A stretch of 64,000 nucleotides of DNA, from positions 2,728,001 to 2,792,000 of the forward strand of contig NC_015388.1 in assembly GCF_000195295.1 (NCBI RefSeq), in the 5' to 3' direction. The position numbers and the translations under genes are program-made. Source of the stretch: Desulfobacca acetoxidans DSM 11109. Its GTDB lineage: Bacteria > Desulfobacterota > Desulfobaccia > Desulfobaccales > Desulfobaccaceae. The notes beneath the pieces are model-generated. The model saw nothing but the letters and a program-made list of their open reading frames with translations, was not told where the DNA came from and did no database searches. This document shows, piece after piece, positions 41,509 through 49,444 of this stretch (within the stretch, counting starts at the first letter, position 1; each line of letters starts with the position of its first letter).

Positions 41509-42267
41509 ATGCGGTTGATCCGCTTTGCTTATCAGGGACGGAGCCACTACGGCGTCTTAGATGACGACGTGGTCTTTCCCCTTACCGGGCCGCCAGTGGG
41601 TGATTTTGCTCTGCTCAAGTACTGTTTTTCTCTCTCTGAGGTGCAGTTGCTGGCGCCGTGCGAACCGAGCAAGATCATTGCCTTGGGACTCAACTACCGG
41701 GATCATGCGGCCGAAATGCGGATGGCACTACCGACCGAGCCGTTGATCTTCCTGAAACCCTCGACTGCGGTCATCGGACCGAGTACCCCGATTGTTTATC
41801 CGCCCCAATCCTGCCGCGTTGATTATGAAGCGGAATTAGGTGTGGTCATCGGTCGCCCTGTCTCAAAGGTAAGCGAAGCCAAGGCCAAAAACTATATCCT
41901 GGGCTACACCTGCGTCAACGACGTCACCGCCCGGGACCTGCAAAAAAAAGACGGCCAGTTTACCCGCTCTAAGAGCTTTGATACCTTTTGTCCCTTGGGA
42001 CCCTGGATCGAAACCGATATCGCTGATCCCGACAACCTGGTGGTGGAGGCCATCCTCAATGGAGAACGTCGCCAGCACAGCACTACCCAAAATCTGGTCT
42101 TCGGGGTCGCCGCCCTGATAAGCTTCATCTCGCATATCATGACGCTCCTGCCGGGAGACGTCATCGCCACCGGCACCCCGTCCGGGGTGGGGCCCATGCA
42201 GCCCGGAGACCATATCGAAATCCGGGTGGAAGGGGTCGGTTCGTTGCATAATCATGTCACACGATGA
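41509..42267 (+). CDS. Fumarylacetoacetate hydrolase-family protein
   Basis: A 252-aa FAH-superfamily enzyme: IIALGLNYRDHAAEMRM, FLKPSTAVIGPSTPIVYPPQS, VDYEAELGVVIGR with metal-binding acidic residues, GYTCVNDVTARDLQKKDGQFTRSKSFDTFCPLGPW, and GDVIATGTPSGVGPMQPGD. Members hydrolyse or decarboxylate acylpyruvate- and oxaloacetate-like acids; the substrate cannot be read. It lies within the lysine cluster, upstream of dapL and ten bases before the zinc-finger gene. Confidence 0.9.
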   Translation: MRLIRFAYQGRSHYGVLDDDVVFPLTGPPVGDFALLKYCFSLSEVQLLAPCEPSKIIALGLNYRDHAAEMRMALPTEPLIFLKPSTAVIGPSTPIVYPPQSCRVDYEAELGVVIGRPVSKVSEAKAKNYILGYTCVNDVTARDLQKKDGQFTRSKSFDTFCPLGPWIETDIADPDNLVVEAILNGERRQHSTTQNLVFGVAALISFISHIMTLLPGDVIATGTPSGVGPMQPGDHIEIRVEGVGSLHNHVTR

Positions 42268-42276
42268 GGTAAGTCT

Positions 42277-42615
42277 ATGAAATGCCCTCTTTGCAATGTG
42301 GAACTTCGCATTACCGAAAGACAAGGGATCGAAATCGATTATTGCCCCCAATGCCGAGGGGTATGGTTGGATCGTGGTGAATTGGATAAGCTCATCGAAC
42401 GTTCCTACAGCACCTCCCCGCCGCCCTCACCAGGATACCAGGAGCCGCGGGGATACCAACATCACCACGGGGAACGCCAACCGCAGTACCAGCAGCACTA
42501 TCAACAACAGCCGCAGTACCAGCAGCAGCAATATCAACAGCCTGATCAGCCCCATGGACATCAAAAAAGCCGCAAAAAACGGGGATTTTTAGAAGACCTG
42601 TTCGATTTTGATTAA
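42277..42615 (+). CDS. zf-TFIIB-domain protein with Gln/Tyr-rich tail
   Basis: A 112-aa protein. Residues 1-42 are a zf-TFIIB-type zinc ribbon (MKCPLCNVELRITERQGIEIDYCPQCRGVWLDRGELDKLIE; Cys 3, 6, 24 and 27). The remaining part is a low-complexity tract of Gln, Tyr, His and Pro (about 50-92: repeated QPQYQQ), then a basic KSRKKRGF and an acidic LEDLFDFD end. Proteins with this ribbon and a disordered tail ending in FDFD are common but uncharacterised. Ten bases after the FAH gene. Confidence 0.88.
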   Translation: MKCPLCNVELRITERQGIEIDYCPQCRGVWLDRGELDKLIERSYSTSPPPSPGYQEPRGYQHHHGERQPQYQQHYQQQPQYQQQQYQQPDQPHGHQKSRKKRGFLEDLFDFD

Positions 42616-42654
42616 TGCGGTCTGGCAACTCGATGCGTGGAGGTATCTTCTCGT

Positions 42655-42715
42655 ATGAAATTTGGTGGTGCAGGCTTTCCAGCCGGCATGCCCATGCACA
42701 GGCCAGGTGGCCTAT
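42655..42715. repeat. GGTGGTGCAGGC hairpin repeat
   Basis: TTGGTGGTGCAGGCTTTCCA and the following GCCGGCATGCCC, then ACAGGCCAGGTGGCCTATGCC, give two short hairpins similar to 29875 and 40374. The stretch precedes the AAAACAG-arm element that leads to dapL. Confidence 0.55.
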
Positions 42716-42728
42716 GCCACCAATCATC

Positions 42729-42870
42729 TATATGAAAACAGTGAGCAGTAGGCGGTGAGCGGTGAGCAGAAAAAGCATTATTGTGAGCAGCTACCACGGT
42801 GCTGTTTTCGTATTTCGTTGTGACCACTAGAACATGACAATTTATATTTTGTTGTGTTCTCGAGAACATG
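42729..42870. repeat. AAAACAG-arm palindromic element upstream of dapL
   Basis: Arms TATATGAAAACAG and CTGTTTTCGTATTTCGTTGTG enclose the core GTGAGCAGTAGGCGGTGAGC and AGAAAAAGCATTATTGTGAGC, almost the same core as at 10180-10230. The outer end carries TGTTCTCGAGAACATGAGG, a perfect palindrome whose last bases lie at the dapL 5' end. Confidence 0.8.
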
Positions 42871-42879
42871 AGGACTTTT

Positions 42880-44046
42880 ATGACCAGGTTTACGCCCGCT
42901 GACCGACTCAAACAATTACCCCCATATCTGTTTAAGGAAATCGACCGCCTAAAGGATGAGGTGAAGGCTCGCGGGGTTGATATTATCGACCTGGGCGTGG
43001 GAGACCCCGATCTCCCGACCCCCCGGTTCATTATCCAACGCCTCCAGGAAGCTGCCCTGGACCCGAGCACCCACCGCTACCCGTCCTACTCAGGCATGAA
43101 CGATTTCCGGGAAGCGGTAGTTCGCTGGTATCAACGTCGCTTTGGTGTGACTCTCGATCCGGAGCGAGAAGTTGTCACCCTCATCGGCTCCAAAGAAGGC
43201 ATTGCCCATCTGCCACTAGCCTTTAACAACCCCGGTGACCTGAATCTGGTCACCAGCCCGGCCTATCCGGTCTATCATATCGGTACCCTGTTCGCCGGGG
43301 CCCATTCCCATTTCCTGCCCCTGCTGCGAGAGAATCATTTCCTCCCGGATCTGAGCCAGGTGTCCGGCGAAGTGGCTCGGCATGCCAAGATGCTCTTTTT
43401 CAACTACCCCAACAACCCTACTGGCGCAGTGGCGGATTTTGGCTTTTTTATCCAGGCGGCGGAATTCTGCCGGGAGCATAACATCATTGCGGTTCACGAC
43501 GCGGCGTATACCGAAATGGCCTATGACGGCTTCAAGCCCCGCAGTTTCCTGGAAGTCCCGGGGGCCAAAGAGGTGGGCATCGAGTTTCATTCCCTGTCGA
43601 AAAGCTACAATATGACCGGCTGGCGGTTGGGCTTCGCCGTCGGACAGGCCGACGTCATCGCCGGGTTGGGAAAGATCAAAAGCAACATTGACTCCGGCGC
43701 CTTCAATGCCATCCAATACGCCGGCATCGCGGCGCTGGATTCGGATCAGTCAAGCATCCGGGAAAACTGCCGCATCCTGCAGGAACGCCGGGATATCCTT
43801 ATCAGTGGCCTGAGAAAATTAGGCTACGCGGCGGTACCCCCCAAGGCCACCTTTTACGTCTGGCTGCCCACGCCCACGGGGTTCACTTCGGCCCAATTCA
43901 CCGGTCTACTCCTGGAGCAGGCAGGCATCGTCACTACTCCCGGCAACGGTTTCGGCGCCCCCGGTGAGGGTTACATCCGCTTGGCCCTGACGGTGGACAA
44001 ATCCCGCCTCGAAGAGGCCCTGGACCGTCTGGCGCGGTTAAGCTAA
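42880..44046 (+). CDS. dapL: LL-diaminopimelate aminotransferase
   Basis: PLP enzyme (388 aa) that turns tetrahydrodipicolinate into LL-DAP in one step, bypassing DapD, DapC and DapE. Begins MTRFTPADRLKQLPPYLFKEIDRLKDEVKARG; IDLGVGDPDLPTP, NYPNNPTGAVADFGFF, AVHDAAYTEMAYDGFKP and the PLP lysine in FHSLSKSYNMTGWRLGFAVG are typical of DapL. An ATG at 42868 is inside the repeat; GAGG 7 bases before 42880 marks the better start. With dapA, dapB, dapF and lysA it completes the pathway from aspartate semialdehyde. Confidence 0.93.
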   Translation: MTRFTPADRLKQLPPYLFKEIDRLKDEVKARGVDIIDLGVGDPDLPTPRFIIQRLQEAALDPSTHRYPSYSGMNDFREAVVRWYQRRFGVTLDPEREVVTLIGSKEGIAHLPLAFNNPGDLNLVTSPAYPVYHIGTLFAGAHSHFLPLLRENHFLPDLSQVSGEVARHAKMLFFNYPNNPTGAVADFGFFIQAAEFCREHNIIAVHDAAYTEMAYDGFKPRSFLEVPGAKEVGIEFHSLSKSYNMTGWRLGFAVGQADVIAGLGKIKSNIDSGAFNAIQYAGIAALDSDQSSIRENCRILQERRDILISGLRKLGYAAVPPKATFYVWLPTPTGFTSAQFTGLLLEQAGIVTTPGNGFGAPGEGYIRLALTVDKSRLEEALDRLARLS

Positions 44047-44061
44047 CATCAAAGGATAACT

Positions 44062-44550
44062 ATGCCCTCTCAACTTGATCAGGCCCGGCTGCTCGTGCCG
44101 GCGGCACAGAAGTTGGCCGCCTCCGCCTACTCCCCTCTTACCCAACAGTATCCCGAACTGGCGGTCATAATACAGGATGCCTCCGATAACCGCTGGGAGT
44201 TCTTTTTTGTCATCGCCAGCATCGGAGTTGCCCTGCTGCTGGCGCCGGTCCAGGTGGAGGCCGAAGTTCAATCCCAAGTCTGCGATGCCGTAGAGGGCGC
44301 CCTGGAGACCTGGCGGCCCCAGGGGTATCTGGCACTCAAAGATTTTTTTGAATTTGTCCGGCGTCATCAGGATGGGAAGGTCGAAATGCCAGCCGCTATC
44401 GGTGCCTGGGTAGTGTTAAATCTGAAACAAGCAAAGCCATCTGAGGAAGAAATCGCACTGGCCTGGCCCCTGGGTTTATTTTTCCTGCATAGTTTTAAGG
44501 ATTGGTGGAACCTAACTTCGGAAACAGATGCCTCCGATGATAACAGTTAG
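44062..44550 (+). CDS. Hypothetical protein
   Basis: A 162-aa acidic protein that I do not recognise. It has one moderately hydrophobic stretch at about 48-62 (WEFFFVIASIGVALLLAP), which is probably a buried strand or helix and not a membrane span, then mixed helix and an acidic tail (SETDASDDNS). It starts 15 bases after dapL with an AAAGGA site, so it is likely in the same transcript, but its role is unknown. Confidence 0.6.
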   Translation: MPSQLDQARLLVPAAQKLAASAYSPLTQQYPELAVIIQDASDNRWEFFFVIASIGVALLLAPVQVEAEVQSQVCDAVEGALETWRPQGYLALKDFFEFVRRHQDGKVEMPAAIGAWVVLNLKQAKPSEEEIALAWPLGLFFLHSFKDWWNLTSETDASDDNS

Positions 44551-44648
44551 AGCTTCTTGCAACACATTTGAATGTTCGGGGCAAGCCTGTCGGCCTACGT
44601 TACTCATTATACGCCTAGCGGATGCCTCGAGGGCGCGGCGAACGAGAG

Positions 44649-45146
44649 ATGTCTGACTCCTGGTCCCTGGCGTATATCGGTTTGGGGGCCAATCTGGGTG
44701 ATCCGGCCGATCAACTGGATGAAGCGCGTCGGCGTCTGGCCCAGATAGACGGGATAGAAATCACCCGAGTCTCCTCTTATTACACTACTCCACCCGTGGG
44801 AGTGTTGGACCAGCCCTGGTTTGTGAATGCCGTCGTTGAAATCCGAACGAGACTGGCGCCGTTGGCACTGCTCGACGTCCTCCAGGAAATCGAAAATGCC
44901 ATGGGCCGGATCCGTAAAGAACGGTGGGGACCGCGCCTTGTTGATCTTGACCTGTTGTTGTATAATACCATGATTATACAGTCCCCGCGGTTGGTGATAC
45001 CACACCCGGAAATGCACCGGCGCGGCTTTGTGCTTCTGCCTCTTGCGGAGATTGCTCCCCAGACCAGGCATCCGGTGTTGCATAAAACCGCCGCAACCCT
45101 TTTGGCCGAATTAGAACCGCAGGCAAAAGTGGCATACAAACTCTGA
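44649..45146 (+). CDS. folK: 2-amino-4-hydroxy-6-hydroxymethyldihydropteridine pyrophosphokinase
   Basis: HPPK of folate synthesis (165 aa). AYIGLGANLGDPADQLDEARRRL, SSYYTTPPVGVLDQPWFVNAVVEIRT, ENAMGRIRKERWGPRLVDLDLLLY (substrate-binding and Mg residues) and IPHPEMHRRGFVLLPLAEIAP are canonical. The reading frame opens further upstream at 44622; the ATG at 44649 fits the family. Followed by a small membrane protein gene after 7 bases. Confidence 0.95.
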   Translation: MSDSWSLAYIGLGANLGDPADQLDEARRRLAQIDGIEITRVSSYYTTPPVGVLDQPWFVNAVVEIRTRLAPLALLDVLQEIENAMGRIRKERWGPRLVDLDLLLYNTMIIQSPRLVIPHPEMHRRGFVLLPLAEIAPQTRHPVLHKTAATLLAELEPQAKVAYKL

Positions 45147-45153
45147 GGCACCC

Positions 45154-45402
45154 TTGATCCGTTTTATTATTCTCATTTTCGCGGGATATCTCGGGTTTAA
45201 ATTAGCCCAAAGGATCGTTGCACATTTTTTCTCCCGCAAAATTCAAGGTTCCCCCCCTCCCCCCGAGGTGGAGAGTGAAGAATTAGTACAGGATCCGGTC
45301 TGCAAAACCTTTATTCCCCGCCGCAACGCCCTGAAAGCTCAGAAGGACGGGGTAGATTACTTTTTCTGTTCCGAAGGCTGCCGGAAGAAGTTTTTGCGGT
45401 AA
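45154..45402 (+). CDS. Small membrane protein with YHS-like domain
   Basis: An 82-aa protein. A TTG start has GAGG 7 bases upstream. Residues 1-18 form a membrane anchor (IRFIILIFAGYLGFKLA); after a proline-rich linker comes DPVCKTFIPRRNALKAQKDGVDYFFCSEGCRKKFL, a YHS-type metal-binding motif (DPVC ... FFCSxxCxxKF). The cysteines may bind copper or another metal. It overlaps no neighbour and lies between folK and the transaldolase gene. Confidence 0.8.
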   Translation: MIRFIILIFAGYLGFKLAQRIVAHFFSRKIQGSPPPPEVESEELVQDPVCKTFIPRRNALKAQKDGVDYFFCSEGCRKKFLR

Positions 45403-45503
45403 TGCCCCAGCCTGGTTGGCTCAGCAGCCATAACTGATGGACCTGGAAACATACACCTAAAAAACTCGCAGGATGAAGAACGCCCGTCACGAAGGAGAAG
45501 CCC

Positions 45504-46163
45504 ATGAAATTTTTCATTGACACTGCGAATCTGGATGAAATCCGGCAAGCCCATGAATTGGGTCTGGTGGATGGCGTCACCACGAATCCATCCCTGTGTT
45601 CCAAAGCCGGTGTCACAGATATCGACGCCTTTCACCTGCAGATCAAAGATATCTGCCAACTGGTCCAGGCGCCGGTGAGCGCCGAGGTGCTCAGCACCGC
45701 CAGCGCTGACATGGTTGCCGAAGCCAAAAAGCTGGCCCGCATCCATGAACACGTAGTGGTCAAAATCCCCATGACGGCCGACGGCCTGAAGGCCACCCGG
45801 GTGCTCTCTCAGGAGGGCGTCAAGGTCAATGTCACCCTCGTTTTTCAGGCCCTCCAGGCCCTTTTGGCCGCCAAGGCCGGGGCCGCCTATGTCAGCCCTT
45901 TTATCGGCCGCCTGGACGATATCAGCCATACCGGCATGAATCTGGTTGAGGAGATCATGACCATCTATAATAATTATGGTTTTGAGACCGAAGTGATCGT
46001 TGCCAGTATCCGCAATCCCCTGCACATCCTGCAGGCTGCCATGGCCGGCGCCGATATTGCCACGATACCTTACAAGGTCATGATGCAGCTCATCCACCAT
46101 CCTCTGACGGATATCGGTCTGGAAAAATTTCTGGACGACTGGAGGCGGGTACAGCAAGCCTGA
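45504..46163 (+). CDS. fsa: Fsa-type transaldolase / fructose-6-phosphate aldolase
   Basis: A 219-aa short transaldolase. [36 protein letters not shown] is the family start; the Schiff-base lysine is K87 in VVVKIPMT, and the [19 protein letters not shown] and [27 protein letters not shown] segments are typical. Members act either as transaldolase in the pentose phosphate pathway or as fructose-6-phosphate aldolase; sequence alone does not decide. AAGGAGAAG lies before the ATG. pgsA starts one base after its stop. Confidence 0.93.
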   Translation: MKFFIDTANLDEIRQAHELGLVDGVTTNPSLCSKAGVTDIDAFHLQIKDICQLVQAPVSAEVLSTASADMVAEAKKLARIHEHVVVKIPMTADGLKATRVLSQEGVKVNVTLVFQALQALLAAKAGAAYVSPFIGRLDDISHTGMNLVEEIMTIYNNYGFETEVIVASIRNPLHILQAAMAGADIATIPYKVMMQLIHHPLTDIGLEKFLDDWRRVQQA

Positions 46164-46164
46164 T

Positions 46165-46740
46165 ATGGAAACTCAGCCGGCAATTTTTTGGAACCTGCCC
46201 AACGCCTTGACCGTATTGCGCATCGGCGCTATTCCAGTGCTCATTGCCTTAATGACTGTTCCAGGTCGGTTTGTAAGTTTCATGGCGGCGCTGGTCTTTC
46301 TGGCAGCCGGAATGACCGACCTGCTGGATGGTTTCTTTGCCCGCCGCCACCGGTTGGTCAGCCGCGTCGGCAAGTTTATGGACCCACTGGCCGACAAGCT
46401 TTTGGTCTCCGCCGCCCTGATCATGCTGATTCCTCTGGAACGGATAGAGGCTTGGCTGGTTTTCGTTATTATCGGACGGGAACTAGCAGTCACGGGTCTC
46501 CGAGCCATCGCCGCCTCGGAAGGCATGGTCATGGCTGCCGACCGTTGGGGCAAGCTCAAGACTATCTTCCAGATGGTCGCCCTCTTTGCCCTGATCCTGC
46601 ATTACCCCTATCTATCGATCGACTTCCAGAGGTTGGGAACAGTCCTCATCTGGATAGCCGCCGCCATCACAGTCGCCTCCGGCACCGGCTATTTTCTGAC
46701 CTTCTTTCATCCCGCCCAATCGACAAAATCGATAAAATAA
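46165..46740 (+). CDS. pgsA: CDP-diacylglycerol-glycerol-3-phosphate 3-phosphatidyltransferase
   Basis: Membrane enzyme of phosphatidylglycerol synthesis (191 aa). The CDP-alcohol phosphotransferase motif is complete: D-L-L-DG-F-F-AR ... G-K-F-M-D-P-L-A-D (MTDLLDGFFARRHRLVSRVG then KFMDPLAD). Five or so hydrophobic helices cover most of the chain. Starts one base after fsa, so translationally close. Confidence 0.93.
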   Translation: METQPAIFWNLPNALTVLRIGAIPVLIALMTVPGRFVSFMAALVFLAAGMTDLLDGFFARRHRLVSRVGKFMDPLADKLLVSAALIMLIPLERIEAWLVFVIIGRELAVTGLRAIAASEGMVMAADRWGKLKTIFQMVALFALILHYPYLSIDFQRLGTVLIWIAAAITVASGTGYFLTFFHPAQSTKSIK

Positions 46741-46776
46741 TCATTTTAGGCTTACTGTTTAACTTACTTTTAAAAT

Positions 46777-46944
46777 ACAATCCGCAGAGCGGCGGTCTCT
46801 CTACCGCCAGCGCCTGGCCAGCCCGGGTTCGCCCAGAAGCGGCCGGCTCATGGAAATGTAGTCCGTTATTTCCCCCCTGACCAGCTCCTCGGCCACCACA
46901 CAGGAACAGATGCCGCCCACCAGAATGGGCGGGATTGTGATCTG
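46777..46944 (-). pseudogene. Fragment of an NADH:flavin oxidoreductase (Old Yellow Enzyme family)
   Basis: Minus-strand translation gives IPPILVGGICSCVVAEELVRG then EITDYISMSRPLLGEPGLARRWR, a TAG at 46801-46803, then RDRRSADC. This matches the C-terminal part of OYE-family flavin enzymes (ILVGGIRS, DYISMSRPLI-EP-L--RW, GDR--A-C). The flanks on both sides are unrelated, and no start codon exists; it is a relic of about 55 codons. The rest of the gap 46741-47112 is AT-rich and holds nothing else that I can support. Confidence 0.75.
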
Positions 46945-47112
46945 TTGGTCAGACTTTTTTATTTTATAAAATCAGTGGATATTATAAAAGAACATTAGCT
47001 CAGGGAAAGATTAACTGGAAAGCTCATGCTGAATCAGCAGCCAATCAACATTGCTCAGTATAAATTTTGAGACCTTCATTACCAGGTCTTCTAATATTCA
47101 AGAGAGAACGTC

Positions 47113-48378
47113 ATGACCTTTGATGACCGACTGGAAAAAGTAATGGAACTGGCCAAGGTTCTGCCCCGATATAAACCCGATCTGATGGACCTGGCCGCTA
47201 AAAATCTGAAATTTGCAGTGAGGGATACTGCCTATGAGGTTGGTATTACTGTTGACCGTTTGCAGTTGTTCGAGCATACGGAATTTTTCCTAAGTCAGCG
47301 GCAACCCTTGGGAGGGCCGGGCTCCCGGGTGGCGGTCATGCTTTCCTATAACGGCAGCGCCTGGCTGAACACCGTCATCGCCTCCGTCTATCTGGCGGGC
47401 AATAAAGTCCTGGCCAAGTTCGCCTCTCGGGGCAATGAGCTGATGGGTTTAACCGAAAGCTTTTATCGGCCTCTATTTGGTGACGATATTCAATTTTACC
47501 GGGGGGATGGCCGCAGCTTCATGCATAACGCCATCATTGCCCCGCATATCTCCTGTGTCATTGTCTTCGGATTCGATGCCAACGTACTCCCTTATGAAGC
47601 GGATTTTCGCCGCACCGGTAAGAAATTTGTCTTTGAAGGCCCCGGCGTGGATCCCTTTATTGTCTTTCCGGATGCGGACCTGGAACTAGCCTTGGGTGAT
47701 CTCATGAACGGCAAGTTTTCCTATTCCGGGCAAACGTGTACTGCACCCAAGAGAATCTTTGTCCACCGAGCCATTTATGATGAATTTATCAAGGAACTGG
47801 TCCAGCGAGTGAGGCAACTGAGGGTTGGGGACCCTTACGACCCGGAAACCCAGGTGTCTCCGGTGGGGAGCAATCTGGCAGTAAACCGGATCAAAGCCCA
47901 GCTTCGGGATGCGGTGGCAAAAAAAGCCCGAATTATCCTCGGAGGGGAGATACAAGGAAATCTCGTGTATCCCACGATCATCCGGGATGCCACCGATGAG
48001 ATGGCCGGGATGCAGGAGGAGGTTTTTGGTCCGGTGGTCTTCGCCAGTTGCTTTGATACCTCTGCCGAGGTCATCGCCCGAGCCCGCAATAATCGCTACG
48101 GGTTGCGGGCCGCGGTCTTCGGCGGGCTGGAAGCAAAAGCGGTGGCCAGAACCCTGGTTGGGGAGAAGTATTGCCATCCGGTGCCGGATTTTACCTTTGG
48201 CAGATTCGGTACGGTCGCCCTGAACGCTCCCCGGCTGCAAACTTGGCGGGGATCTCTTGTGACCAAGGCAGTGGGCGGCTATGGCTATTCGGGCTGGATC
48301 TGGGAGACGGTAGATGGCCGGTTTCGCCTGACCCAGGGTCCCAAGCTGCTAAGCATTGAAACCTCGCGGCCTTGCTAA
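47113..48378 (+). CDS. Aldehyde dehydrogenase-superfamily protein, atypical
   Basis: A 421-aa ALDH-like protein, shorter than the usual 450-500 aa. The catalytic Cys is present in NGKFSYSGQTCTAPKRIFVH and a Glu in FVFEGPGVDPFIVF at the general-base position; DATDEMAGMQEEVFGPVVFASCF is also normal. The cofactor loop that in ALDHs reads GSTxxG is here IVFGFDANVLPYEADFRRTG, so NAD(P) binding may be different. It is followed by a repeat and then by a separately promoted regulator. Substrate unknown. Confidence 0.8.
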   Translation: MTFDDRLEKVMELAKVLPRYKPDLMDLAAKNLKFAVRDTAYEVGITVDRLQLFEHTEFFLSQRQPLGGPGSRVAVMLSYNGSAWLNTVIASVYLAGNKVLAKFASRGNELMGLTESFYRPLFGDDIQFYRGDGRSFMHNAIIAPHISCVIVFGFDANVLPYEADFRRTGKKFVFEGPGVDPFIVFPDADLELALGDLMNGKFSYSGQTCTAPKRIFVHRAIYDEFIKELVQRVRQLRVGDPYDPETQVSPVGSNLAVNRIKAQLRDAVAKKARIILGGEIQGNLVYPTIIRDATDEMAGMQEEVFGPVVFASCFDTSAEVIARARNNRYGLRAAVFGGLEAKAVARTLVGEKYCHPVPDFTFGRFGTVALNAPRLQTWRGSLVTKAVGGYGYSGWIWETVDGRFRLTQGPKLLSIETSRPC

Positions 48379-48406
48379 AGAAAATCTTGTAATACTCCAG
48401 TTGGTT

Positions 48407-48520
48407 GGGACGAATACAAGATTTGCCCCTACCGATGGGCCTGCCGCCGTGCTGCAGTGTTGATAGGGTGGACACGACCCACCATTCTTTGATCTATTCT
48501 CTCAGACAGCTGAGCTATTA
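48407..48520. repeat. Dispersed repeat, copy B
   Basis: GGGACGAATACAAGATTTGC, GCTGCAGTGTTGATAGGGTG, CACCATTCTTTGATCTATTC and CTCAGACAGCTGAGC match 41276-41400 in order and orientation with many substitutions. It lies between the ALDH-like gene and the XRE regulator. Confidence 0.75.
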
Positions 48521-48611
48521 AAAGTCTTTTTATCTTACGGATCACTCTACTCACTGAAAGTGCAAAAATATGCGAAAATAGACGGGCTTATCATTTTAAA
48601 ATATATTATAC

Positions 48612-48645
48612 TTGACAAAATGTATTTTATAATTATCATTATAAA
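48612..48645 (+). promoter_or_regulatory. Promoter region with a perfect inverted repeat (operator candidate)
   Basis: TTGACA at 48612-48617 could be a -35 box. Just behind it TTTATAAT-TATC-ATTATAAA (48626-48645) is a perfect 8-bp inverted repeat in the place where the -10 region should lie. It is 18 bases before the start codon of the XRE-cupin regulator, so autoregulation is likely. No clean -10 hexamer at 17 bases is visible. Confidence 0.55.
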
Positions 48646-48663
48646 CAGGGTCCCATAATATTC

Positions 48664-49182
48664 ATGAATAAATTCGATTTCTCAATAATCCGAACTCTTC
48701 GCAAGAAGCGGGGAATAACAGCCGAAGAATTGGCAAGACGGGCGAACCTTACCCGGGCTACCGTCGCCAAGATTGAAGGGGGCGATAGTAACCCGACTAT
48801 TGAGACCATAGAGGCACTGAGCAGTGTTTTCCAGTTGACTTCGAGCGAACTGATCCGGCTGGCAGAGGTAGTGCATTGTGAAATGGCTATTACCAAGACC
48901 TTCGCAGCAGATGGATTTAAAGGTCACCACATCTGGTTTCCCAGCTTCGAAGTCTATTGCATCCGGGCCGATGCCGGTATTCGGAAGGAATCAGACCCCG
49001 AGTTTCACGAAAACACTGCAGAAATCTGTCTGGTGCTTTCAGGAGAGGTCAAAGTGACCGTACGGGGACAATCCCATGTCTTGGGTCCCGGTATGGCCTT
49101 GAGATTCAAGGCCTTATACGAACATCATTTTGATGTATTACAGAAGGCCGAGTTTCTCCTGATTCACCATAACGTTGTCTGA
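48664..49182 (+). CDS. XRE-family regulator with cupin domain
   Basis: A 172-aa transcription factor. Residues 8-62 are a helix-turn-helix (IRTLRKKRGITAEELARRANLTRATVAKIEGGDSNPTIETIEALSSVF); residues 95-170 are a cupin barrel (HENTAEICLVLSGEVKVTVRGQSHVLGPGMALRFKALYEHHFDVLQKAEFLLIHH). Such proteins often control small-molecule or redox genes. The likely targets are itself and the flavodoxin and CGGC genes downstream. The ATG has no clear ribosome-binding site. Confidence 0.92.
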   Translation: MNKFDFSIIRTLRKKRGITAEELARRANLTRATVAKIEGGDSNPTIETIEALSSVFQLTSSELIRLAEVVHCEMAITKTFAADGFKGHHIWFPSFEVYCIRADAGIRKESDPEFHENTAEICLVLSGEVKVTVRGQSHVLGPGMALRFKALYEHHFDVLQKAEFLLIHHNVV

Positions 49183-49206
49183 TCGTTACCATTTTGCAAT
49201 CAAGCC

Positions 49207-49260
49207 AAGACCAAGAAGGTCGCACGCCCTGAAGGGCATGATCGTCATGGTCTTTTTTGT
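49207..49260 (+). terminator. Possible terminator after the XRE regulator
   Basis: AAGACC at 49207 pairs with GGTCTT at 49249, with an inner GCCCTGAAGGGC hairpin, followed by TTTTTT. The structure is branched, so termination is only probable. It lies 25 bases after the stop codon. Confidence 0.4.
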
Positions 49261-49364
49261 TTTGGCACTGGTGCATTCGTCGGGTTCAACACAGAACCGC
49301 AGGGAGCACAGCACCTGGTTAACTGCAAACAGCTAAAGAAATAACAATTCAGGAGGAACGAACA

Positions 49365-49415
49365 ATGAAGCTAGGCGTTTTAACTGACTCGTGGAAATTC
49401 ACGGAGTTAAGTTAA
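49365..49415 (+). CDS. Small ORF with strong ribosome-binding site (16 codons)
   Basis: AGGAGGAACGAACA precedes an ATG that encodes MKLGVLTDSWKFTELS and stops. The ribosome-binding site is among the best in the region, but the peptide is very short. It could be a leader peptide for the flavodoxin gene 29 bases on, or the stub of a larger gene (the MKLGVLTDS start resembles several alpha/beta enzymes). I cannot choose between these. Confidence 0.35.
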   Translation: MKLGVLTDSWKFTELS

Positions 49416-49444
49416 TGGAGAACCCACGCAAAGGAGAACAGGCC

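Noticed and set aside
46188-46880. 230-codon plus-strand frame overlapping pgsA
   Set aside because: Shadow of pgsA in another frame, continuing by chance through the pseudogene fragment.
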